DNA of 11,667 nucleotides from Actinomyces sp. (lineage in GTDB: Bacteria; Actinomycetota; Actinomycetes; Actinomycetales; Actinomycetaceae), in the NCBI GenBank assembly GCA_012837655.1, contig DUQT01000038.1, forward strand, positions 1-11,667, given 5' to 3'. Every line of letters begins with the position of its first letter. The first letter of the stretch is position 1. The notes under the pieces are model-generated. The model saw only the letters and a program-made list of their open reading frames with translations. It did not search any database and was not told the DNA's origin. Positions 1-4,660 of the stretch are shown piece after piece. The position numbers and the translations under genes are program-made.

Positions 1-23
1 ATGCCCCGGACTTGCCGGGGCAT
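1..23 (-). terminator. Hairpin terminator after rplS
   Basis: A perfect 9-base-pair inverted repeat (ATGCCCCGG at 1-9 and its complement at 15-23) with a 5-base loop lies 13 bases past the rplS stop codon on the minus strand. Position and strength fit an intrinsic terminator that ends the rplS transcript. Any U-tract would lie beyond the left edge of the window, so its presence cannot be checked. Confidence 0.7.
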
Positions 24-36
24 GTTAAGAGTTTGC

Positions 37-384
37 TTAGTTGTCGCGCTTCTCGCGGACCTTTGCGGACTTGCCGTGACGGTCGCGCAGGTAGTAGAGC
101 TTCGCGCGGCGAACACGACCGCGGGTTACGACCTCGATCGAGTCAATCGTCGGGGCGTGAAGCGGGAACGTACGCTCAACACCAACACCGAAGGAAACCT
201 TACGGACGGTGAAGGTTTCGCGCACGCCCTCACCCTGACGGCGAATGACGATGCCCTGGAAAACCTGAATACGGGTGCGGTTACCTTCCGTGACCTTCAC
301 GTTCACCTTAACGGTGTCGCCGGCCCTGAAATCCGGGAGGTCGTCGCGCAGCAGGGCTGCGTCGACTGCATCAAGCTTCTGCAT
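37..384 (-). CDS. rplS: 50S ribosomal protein L19
   Basis: L19 is a large-subunit ribosomal protein at the interface with the 30S subunit. The 115-residue product has the usual family length and hallmark segments: an N-terminal Asp/Leu-rich helix, FRAGDTVKVNVKV (20-32), RIQVFQGIVIRRQG (38-51), GVGVERTFPLHAP (66-78), and a basic C terminus with VRRAKLYYLRDR. The ATG start is preceded by a good ribosome binding site (AGGAG, complement of 391-395) at normal spacing. The gene lies downstream of trmD, as in most bacteria, but a 374-base spacer and its own promoter-like element and structured leader suggest separate transcription. A terminator hairpin follows the TAA stop. Identification is secure. 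Confidence 0.97.
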   Translation of the reverse strand: MQKLDAVDAALLRDDLPDFRAGDTVKVNVKVTEGNRTRIQVFQGIVIRRQGEGVRETFTVRKVSFGVGVERTFPLHAPTIDSIEVVTRGRVRRAKLYYLRDRHGKSAKVREKRDN

Positions 385-403
385 TTTATTCTCCTGAACA
401 GCA

Positions 404-490
404 CTGCCGCAGGTCAGAACCGTTGCATAAAGCGGCTAAAAACCGCTGACAACTTCATTGGAGTACGGCGTAGGTGTCCCCCTGCGGCAG
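404..490 (-). promoter_or_regulatory. Structured 5' leader of rplS (candidate regulatory RNA)
   Basis: In the minus-strand transcript CTGCCGCAGG (490-481) is perfectly complementary to CCTGCGGCAG (413-404), giving a 10-base-pair GC-rich stem that encloses 67 bases and ends 8 bases before the AGGAG of rplS. Inside, AGCGG/CCGCT (447-443 and 435-431) forms a second hairpin with a U-rich loop, and a weak GUUG/CAAC pair can extend it. A closed multi-stem domain placed just before a ribosomal-protein gene is the usual form of an autoregulatory leader. L19 leader RNAs are known in other phyla; I do not recognise this one as such. Pairing was read by eye, not computed. Confidence 0.5.
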
Positions 491-516
491 GTTGCACCAC
501 CGTTTCCAACCGCTCC

Positions 517-545
517 ATTGTGCCACAACGACCAACCAAGGTCGA
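517..545 (-). promoter_or_regulatory. Candidate rplS promoter (extended -10)
   Basis: On the minus strand TCGACC (545-540) and CACAAT (522-517) are separated by 17 bases, each matching 4 of 6 sigma-70 consensus positions. The -10 is preceded by TGG, an extended -10. Transcription would begin near position 510, giving a leader of about 125 bases before rplS. The same core TGGCACAATG occurs upstream of rpsP at almost the same distance from its start codon, which strengthens the call. Confidence 0.4.
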
Positions 546-650
546 GGTCGAGGCCCAGCCAGCGGCACCTAAAGTTACAAAACTCACGCCGGCGGCCGCG
601 ATACCGTCGGCGGTCAGACCGCTCGCGCTGGCGCTCGACACTCAAGAATC

Positions 651-681
651 GTGCGCTACCGATAAGAACGTGCGCTACCGA
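651..681. repeat. Tandem 12-base direct repeat, 19-base period
   Basis: GTGCGCTACCGA occurs at 651-662 and again at 670-681. The similarity continues on the minus strand: each copy of TCGGTAGCGCAC is followed by a G(A)TTCTT-like stretch, so the unit is about 19 bases. The pair lies about 105 bases upstream of the candidate rplS -35. Two helical-phase copies could be a protein binding site, or a chance duplication. Confidence 0.5.
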
Positions 682-758
682 CAGCGCCTACCTGCAGGAA
701 CGAAATCGGCGAAGCTAGCCAAGACCAATTAAGTTAACACCCTGTCAATGCGCAACCC

Positions 759-2072
759 CTAGAGGTCGCGCACCATAACTACGTCCTCGTTTTCGATTCC
801 GGCGACCATGAACGTGCGGCGTCCAATCGTTTGCCACCCGTGTCGGGTGTAGAACTTGCGTGCCCGCTTGTTGCCAGCGTTGGTGCCGAGCACCATTTGT
901 GTACCGAAGGCGTGCGGTCGCGCATCGTCAATTGCGGCTTCGAAAATCGCGCCTGAAAGCCCTGACCCGCGCCACTGTGGAAGCGTGTAAATCTTCGAGA
1001 AGTAGGTTGGCGCCGGCTCGATAATGTCATGCGGAACATCGTCTGGCCCCTCGCCGGGTTCAAACAGCTCCACCATCGTGTAGGCCGCAATCTGGCCGTG
1101 AAAATCCGCGACCATAACGCGATGCCGAGAACTATTAATCCAGCTCGCAATCACGCCCTCGGAAAGATTATTTTCAATGTGTTCACGCTGCGCTTCCACG
1201 GTCACTTCCGGAGGGCACGCATCCGGGAACGTCACCGCCGCCACGTGCGCGATGCCTTCAACATCATTCAAAGTTGCGGGGCGAACCGTCACGTGATCCC
1301 ACTGGGAAGCGTCCCGGGCAGCTAACCAGCCATACCGCGCCAAGACCTCGCGGTCCGCGTTCGAAAGGCTCTGCGGATCAGTCTGTCGAATCAGGTCGGG
1401 GCGCACGCGCGCGGTGCGCTCCAAAGACTTCGCCCGTCGCCACGCATCAATCGCCGCGTGGTTGCCGCCCTGCAGGACCTCCGGAACGTCAAGGCCTCGC
1501 CACTGTGCGGGCCGCGTGTACGTCGGATATTCAACGACGTTTCCTTCAAAGGATTCTTCCGTTAGCGATTCCGGATTCCCCATAAATCCGTCCAGTAGGC
1601 GTGCAATTGATTCCACGAGGACGAGGCCGGCAACCTCTCCCCCGTTAAGCACGTAGTCGCCGATTGAGTACTCGAAGACGTCCAGGTCGCCCGCTGACCG
1701 GTAGTGGTCAACAACGCGCTGGTCTATGCCTTCGTAGCGCCCGCATGCAACCATGATTTGGTCTGCGCGAGCCAGTTTGCGCACATCTTCTTGGGTAAGC
1801 GGTTTTCCGGACGGAGTGGGAACAGCCAGGACACGGCAACCACTATCCGCAACGATGTCGTCGATTGCCTTACCCCAAATGTCGGCGCGCATAACCATTC
1901 CCGCGCCACCGCCGTAGGGAGTGTCATCAACCGTTCGGTGTCGGTCTTCAGTCCAGTCGCGCAGGTCGTGAACCGCGATGGTTAACGCGCCTGATTCCTT
2001 CGCCTTCCCCATAAGTGAAAGATCCAGAACATCAAAGAACTGGGGAAAGATCGAAACTAGGTCAAAGCGCAC
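759..2072 (-). CDS. trmD: tRNA (guanine37-N1)-methyltransferase TrmD fused to a GNAT acetyltransferase domain
   Basis: TrmD transfers a methyl group from S-adenosylmethionine to N1 of G37 in tRNAs, preventing +1 frameshifts. Residues 1-255 carry the SPOUT-fold hallmarks: RHRTVDDTPYGGGAGMVM (44-61), PTPSGKPL (85-92), CGRYEGIDQRV (110-120), SIGDYVLNGGE (136-146), YTRP (185-188) and GNHAAIDAWRR (203-213). The residue aligning with the catalytic Asp169 of E. coli appears to be Glu173 (TEESF). Residues 261-437 form a complete GNAT domain with the acetyl-CoA loop QWRGSGLS (366-373) and the typical NKRARKFYTRHGW (401-413). Standalone TrmD is about 240-260 residues, so this 437-residue product is a fusion, uninterrupted by stop or frameshift. 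The GTG start has GAGGAAGAG (2082-2090) nine bases upstream and lies 6 bases after the rimM stop. The acetyltransferase substrate is unknown. Confidence 0.95.
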   Translation of the reverse strand: MRFDLVSIFPQFFDVLDLSLMGKAKESGALTIAVHDLRDWTEDRHRTVDDTPYGGGAGMVMRADIWGKAIDDIVADSGCRVLAVPTPSGKPLTQEDVRKLARADQIMVACGRYEGIDQRVVDHYRSAGDLDVFEYSIGDYVLNGGEVAGLVLVESIARLLDGFMGNPESLTEESFEGNVVEYPTYTRPAQWRGLDVPEVLQGGNHAAIDAWRRAKSLERTARVRPDLIRQTDPQSLSNADREVLARYGWLAARDASQWDHVTVRPATLNDVEGIAHVAAVTFPDACPPEVTVEAQREHIENNLSEGVIASWINSSRHRVMVADFHGQIAAYTMVELFEPGEGPDDVPHDIIEPAPTYFSKIYTLPQWRGSGLSGAIFEAAIDDARPHAFGTQMVLGTNAGNKRARKFYTRHGWQTIGRRTFMVAGIENEDVVMVRDL

Positions 2073-2078
2073 GGATTT

Positions 2079-2588
2079 TCACTCTTCCTCTTCACTAAAC
2101 AAACCGCCGGGAGGATCCACCACAATCAGTCGGGCCTCTTCGTCGACCTCGGGAACGATTTCTTCCACAAAAGGAACCAGGACGTCTTGACCATTCCAGT
2201 CGACGACCAGTAGGTCGTGGCCGACGCCGTAAACCAAATCGCGCACAGTACCGCGGTCTTCGCCAGAAACTGTTTGTACGCGCATGCCCTCAAGCTCGTG
2301 GGCGTACCAAGCATCGTCCTCGTCGTCGAAATCATCGCTGTCAACGACCAATTTCACGCCCCGCATTGCTTCTGCGGCAGTGCGATCTGCGACCTGTTCA
2401 AACCCGACAAGCAGGCGGCCCTTGTGAATTCGAACAGTCTTGACATTTAGGGGCCCTTTATCTGCAGGTTCGGTGCGAAGCTCTGCGCCCGGAAAGATCC
2501 GTTCCTCGGGAACGTCGGTGCGAAGGTCTAATGAAACCTCGCCTTTAAGTGCGTGCGCTGGCCCAATAACTGCTACCACGACATCCAT
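2079..2588 (-). CDS. rimM: 16S rRNA processing / 30S maturation factor RimM
   Basis: RimM binds ribosomal protein S19 and assists maturation of the 30S head and 16S rRNA processing. The 169-residue product has the N-terminal RimM barrel beginning VVAVIGPAHALKGEVSLDLRTD (a variant of the usual G.I...HGI.GEV..), and a C-terminal PRC-barrel-like part with WYAHELEGMRV (94-104), GTVRDLVYGVGHDLLVV (113-129) and VLVPFVEEIVPEVD (136-149). Length is normal. The ATG start follows GGAGGT (complement of 2593-2598) four bases away from it. The gene sits between khpA and trmD, the standard rpsP-operon order, and is separated from khpA by 68 bases containing a strong hairpin. The acidic end (FSEEEE) contains the ribosome binding site of trmD. 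Confidence 0.95.
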   Translation of the reverse strand: MDVVVAVIGPAHALKGEVSLDLRTDVPEERIFPGAELRTEPADKGPLNVKTVRIHKGRLLVGFEQVADRTAAEAMRGVKLVVDSDDFDDEDDAWYAHELEGMRVQTVSGEDRGTVRDLVYGVGHDLLVVDWNGQDVLVPFVEEIVPEVDEEARLIVVDPPGGLFSEEEE

Positions 2589-2611
2589 CTAAACCTCCAC
2601 TGGTACGACTT

Positions 2612-2642
2612 GAGGCGGTGTGGCAACTGCCAACACCGCCTC
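2612..2642 (-). promoter_or_regulatory. Strong hairpin in the khpA-rimM spacer
   Basis: A 10-base-pair inverted repeat (GAGGCGGTGT at 2612-2621, complement at 2633-2642) encloses an 11-base loop that can itself form a further 3-base-pair GGC/GCC stem. It lies 14 bases past the khpA stop and ends 13 bases before the rimM ribosome binding site. No U-tract follows on the minus strand. It could be a partial terminator, an RNase processing site, or a structure that sets the ratio of upstream ribosomal protein to downstream maturation factors. Confidence 0.6.
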
Positions 2643-2656
2643 CAAATCATGAATCG

Positions 2657-2896
2657 TTACTCCCGATCAGTATCGATGACGTCAACTCGAACGGGGCCTC
2701 GGGTAGAAAGGGCGGACATGACTGCGCGAAGTGCGCGAGCCGTGCGGCCATTTCGTCCGATGACGCGGCCCAAGTCGTCGGGATTGACGCGGACCTCTAG
2801 TAGTTGGCCTCGACGCATCGAACGTGTTGTCACTTCGACGTCGTCGGGGTTGTCCACGATTCCACTGACCAGGTGCTCAAGAGCGTCAGCTAACAT
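2657..2896 (-). CDS. khpA: KH-domain RNA-binding protein KhpA
   Basis: KhpA is a small type II KH-domain protein that binds RNA, usually together with KhpB (Jag/EloR), and in several Gram-positive bacteria affects cell-wall growth and post-transcriptional control. The 79-residue product has the family's usual size and start (MLADALEHLVSGIVDNPDDVEV) and the nucleic-acid-binding loop GRVIGRNGRTARALR (43-57) with a G-R-N-G GxxG motif. The ATG start lies 2 bases after the rpsP stop, with the ribosome binding site GAGGAAG (2904-2910) inside the end of rpsP, so translation is likely coupled. Position between rpsP and rimM is typical of Actinobacteria and Firmicutes. KhpB is not in the window. Confidence 0.93.
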   Translation of the reverse strand: MLADALEHLVSGIVDNPDDVEVTTRSMRRGQLLEVRVNPDDLGRVIGRNGRTARALRAVMSALSTRGPVRVDVIDTDRE

Positions 2897-2898
2897 AA

Positions 2899-3402
2899 TC
2901 AGGCTTCCTCAGACTGTTCGGTCGCTTCAGCGGCCGGCTCGGCAGATTCCTCAGCAGCGGCCTCTTCAGCCTTCTGAGCCTCTTCTTCCGCCTTCTTAGC
3001 AGCGGCGGCTTCGGCCTCTGCCTTCTGCTTGGCTTCAGCAATAGCGGCCTTGCGCTTGATTGCTTCTTCCTCAGCAGCCTTAATGGCCTTTGCTGCGGCC
3101 TCTTCGTCCTTGGATGCGTACTTGACGCGGGAAACCGGGTTCTTGACGCCCTTGTGAGCGGCAAGGTCACCAGTGAGCTTCAGCAGGTTACGAACCTGGT
3201 TTGACGGCTGTGCGCCAACACCAAGCCAGTACTGAGCACGGTCGCCCTTAATGGAAATGTGCGAAGGCTCGCGGGTCGGATCGTAGGTGCCGATCTCTTC
3301 GATTACGCGTCCATCGCGCTTCTTGCGCTGGTCAACTACCACGACACGGTAGAACGGTGCGTGGACCTTGCCCATACGCTTCAGTCGAATACGAACTGCC
3401 AC
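2899..3402 (-). CDS. rpsP: 30S ribosomal protein S16 with long charged tail
   Basis: S16 is a small-subunit assembly protein. The core is clear: MAVRIRLKRMGKVHAPFYRV at the N terminus, IEEIGTYDP (34-42) and QYWLGVGAQPS (57-67). The product is 167 residues against about 80-90 for short S16 proteins. Residues 97-167 are an Ala/Glu/Lys-rich stretch, predicted helical or disordered; such tails are common in actinobacterial S16. Start choice: a GTG at 3414 would overlap its own ribosome binding site (AAGGAG, 3414-3419) and add MTTK to a family that begins M-A-V-x-I-R-L. The GTG at 3402, 11 bases from that site, is preferred. rpsP is first gene of the rpsP-khpA-rimM-trmD operon and has a structured leader. 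Confidence 0.95.
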   Translation of the reverse strand: MAVRIRLKRMGKVHAPFYRVVVVDQRKKRDGRVIEEIGTYDPTREPSHISIKGDRAQYWLGVGAQPSNQVRNLLKLTGDLAAHKGVKNPVSRVKYASKDEEAAAKAIKAAEEEAIKRKAAIAEAKQKAEAEAAAAKKAEEEAQKAEEAAAEESAEPAAEATEQSEEA

Positions 3403-3446
3403 TTTAGTGGTCACTCCTTGATATTTGTGGTTGGACTCTGGCCACT
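3399..3446 (-). promoter_or_regulatory. Alternative hairpins at the rpsP start codon
   Basis: In the rpsP transcript CCACT (3410-3406), between ribosome binding site and start, can pair with GTGG containing the GTG start codon (3402-3399, loop UAAA), or with AGTGG upstream (3446-3442). The upstream pairing extends to AGTGGCCA/TGACCACT, 7 of 8 pairs, and places AAGGAG in its loop. The two pairings exclude each other and differ in whether the start codon is free. Read by eye; energies not computed. Confidence 0.35.
3414..3419 (-). promoter_or_regulatory. rpsP ribosome binding site (decides the start)
   Basis: AAGGAG on the minus strand. Its last base is the first base of the upstream GTG codon, which rules that GTG out as an efficient start, and it stands 11 bases from the GTG at 3402 that gives the canonical S16 N terminus. 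Confidence 0.75.
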
Positions 3447-3483
3447 ATCGGGGGTTAACAAATAGCGAAAAGAATCCCGGACG

Positions 3484-3519
3484 CGAAGATCATCGGTAGA
3501 GAGGGATCCGGTGTCTTCG
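3484..3519 (-). promoter_or_regulatory. Hairpin at the 5' end of the rpsP leader
   Basis: On the minus strand CGAAGA (3519-3514) pairs with TCTTCG (3489-3484); then CACCGG (3513-3508) pairs with CCGATG (3496-3491) except for one C-A mismatch, with one bulged A and an 11-base loop. That is 11 pairs in 36 bases, beginning a few bases after the predicted transcription start. It may be an mRNA-stabilising or protein-binding stem. Confidence 0.45.
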
Positions 3520-3532
3520 AGTACAACGTTTC

Positions 3533-3562
3533 ATTGTGCCAGAAAGGGGGCGCAAAAGTGAA
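3533..3562 (-). promoter_or_regulatory. Candidate rpsP operon promoter (extended -10)
   Basis: On the minus strand TTCACT (3562-3557) and CACAAT (3538-3533) are 18 bases apart, each matching 4 of 6 consensus positions, with TGG before the -10. The core TGGCACAATG is identical to that upstream of rplS. Transcription would start near 3526 and give a leader of about 120 bases. Confidence 0.4.
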
Positions 3563-3579
3563 GCTTAGGGAGCTTTCGC

Positions 3580-3623
3580 TAACACTTTTTTCGCGTGTTA
3601 TTGCTCACGTGAGACTATAGAGT
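3580..3623 (+). promoter_or_regulatory. Promoter/operator region of the inositol phosphatase gene
   Basis: TATAGAGT (3616-3623) fits a -10 element, though no clear -35 is seen at the right distance. Directly upstream is a perfect 10-base palindrome, CTCACGTGAG (3604-3613), and before it an inverted repeat TAACAC/GTGTTA (3580-3585, 3595-3600) with a 9-base loop. Palindromes immediately upstream of a -10 are typical places for a repressor or activator to bind. The whole 3403-3653 spacer is a divergent promoter region serving rpsP on the other strand. Confidence 0.35.
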
Positions 3624-3653
3624 AGTTGAAGGTTTGGAAGGTTGATTAAGAAT

Positions 3654-4649
3654 ATGAGCACTGAACGCCATCCTTTGGAAAACAAGCCGCGACTTGTCGG
3701 ACTCGATCCAGAACAGCAGCGGAGCCTAAATCAGACTGACCTGAGCCACGAACTAGCGCTTATGTGTCGCGCCGCCACCCGCGCGGTTGCGGATTACCTG
3801 GTCAAGTCCCGCACGGTTCTTGATGAATCGACCACTGAACTGAAATCCAACGTTCACGACCCCGTCACGCCCTACGACCAGGCAACGGAACGCGCCCTCG
3901 CCCAAATCTTGGGCTCATTCATCCCCGGCTCCAGAATCCTGGGTGAAGAAAACGGGGAAGAAATCCTGCCCGGCAGGGAGCCTTCCGATTTACCCGCCGA
4001 GGTCGAGGCCGTGGAACCCAACTTCCATGTTGACGCGCGCTCTCTTGCTTCACGGATCCGCTGGATAGTGGATCCGATTGATGGAACTTCAAACTTTGCG
4101 GCAGGACTTACCTACTTTGCAACCTCCATTGCCGCTGAGCTAGATGGTAAGGTCGTTGCCGCGTCGATTACAGCGCCGGTTTATGACGAGACCTTTTGGG
4201 CTAACGACACGGAGGGCTGGCTGGAAATTGGCAACGAGTTTTTTGCCCTCCAGTCCGGTGGTGTGACGAAGGAGGAGGAAGCGGTACTGCTCACCTACTT
4301 CCCCACCACCTCTCAGCTGGCTACAGATCCGAAGCTTGCGGCTGAGGGCCACGCCATGCTTGCCCACGCCTTCCGGGCAGTTCGTCGCCCCGGTGCCGCC
4401 GCGCTGGACTTAGCGCAGATTTCAGCAGGACGCGCAGGCGCCCTCTTCGCGGCCACTTTGAAGCCGTGGGACGTTGCCGCCGGCGACCACCTGGTTCGCA
4501 TTAGTGGAGGCACGATTCAAGATCGCGCTTTGGGAACCGACCTTCCCGCAGGTCTGCGTCCAGCTGTTGCCGCCGCGAGCGCCGGACTGGAGGTGCCGAC
4601 ACTCATCGAGCTACTGGACAAGGTCGAGGAACAGGAAACGCGGCGCTAG
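3654..4649 (+). CDS. Inositol monophosphatase-family phosphatase
   Basis: The family comprises Mg2+-dependent, Li+-sensitive phosphatases acting on inositol phosphates, fructose 1,6-bisphosphate, histidinol phosphate or PAP. The 331-residue product shows all three metal-site motifs: GEE at 97-99 (LGEENGEE), WIVDPIDGTSNF at 137-148, and KPWDVAAGDHLV (270-281) with the third metal Asp. DPVTPYDQATE (69-79) is the usual N-terminal family motif. It is some 60 residues longer than typical 260-270-residue members, from an N-terminal extension and an acidic insert after GEE. The exact substrate cannot be told. ATG at 3654 is chosen: GGAAGG (3636-3641) lies 12 bases upstream, whereas the in-frame TTG at 3642 directly abuts that site. 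It is the only plus-strand gene here, divergent from rpsP and convergent with the amidohydrolase. Confidence 0.9.
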   Translation: MSTERHPLENKPRLVGLDPEQQRSLNQTDLSHELALMCRAATRAVADYLVKSRTVLDESTTELKSNVHDPVTPYDQATERALAQILGSFIPGSRILGEENGEEILPGREPSDLPAEVEAVEPNFHVDARSLASRIRWIVDPIDGTSNFAAGLTYFATSIAAELDGKVVAASITAPVYDETFWANDTEGWLEIGNEFFALQSGGVTKEEEAVLLTYFPTTSQLATDPKLAAEGHAMLAHAFRAVRRPGAAALDLAQISAGRAGALFAATLKPWDVAAGDHLVRISGGTIQDRALGTDLPAGLRPAVAAASAGLEVPTLIELLDKVEEQETRR

Positions 4650-4660
4650 TCAGCGCGTTT
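4636..4660. terminator. Bidirectional terminator over two abutting stop codons
   Basis: AAACGC (4636-4641) and GCGTTT (4655-4660) are perfect complements, with an inner GCT/AGC stem and AGTC loop; the alternative stem GCGCT/AGCGC is also possible. The A-run before and T-run after make it symmetrical, so it can act on both strands. It contains both stop codons, TAG of the phosphatase (4647-4649) and TGA of the amidohydrolase (4652-4650). The T-run is short. Confidence 0.5.

Larger units (their letters stand above)
385..758. other. 374-base spacer between trmD and rplS
   Basis: No convincing gene is present. A 75-codon minus-strand frame (414-641) starts with GTG, lacks a ribosome binding site and resembles nothing I know. 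The spacer holds a tandem direct repeat (651-681), a candidate extended -10 promoter (517-545), and a structured leader (404-490) in front of rplS. No terminator hairpin was seen directly after the trmD stop at 759, so read-through from the rpsP-trmD operon into rplS remains possible. Confidence 0.6.

Noticed and set aside
424..452. TTGTCA-N17-TATGCA as an rplS promoter
   Set aside because: The two elements are formed largely by the leader hairpin; the -10 lacks the final T, and the upstream extended -10 shared with rpsP is more convincing.
414..641. 75-codon minus-strand frame upstream of rplS
   Set aside because: GTG start without ribosome binding site, no known similarity, and it overlaps the candidate promoter and structured leader of rplS.
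1..732. 243-codon plus-strand open frame starting at base 1
   Set aside because: It runs antisense through rplS, a certain gene on the other strand, and then through the structured leader. The product has no recognisable motif.
743..748. Perfect TTGACA on the minus strand just after trmD
   Set aside because: No acceptable -10 lies 16-19 bases downstream of it.
3403..3414. GTG at 3414 as the rpsP start
   Set aside because: It overlaps the ribosome binding site and adds four residues ahead of the conserved S16 N terminus.
3642..3653. TTG at 3642 as the phosphatase start
   Set aside because: It abuts the GGAAGG site with no spacing; ATG at 3654 has workable spacing.
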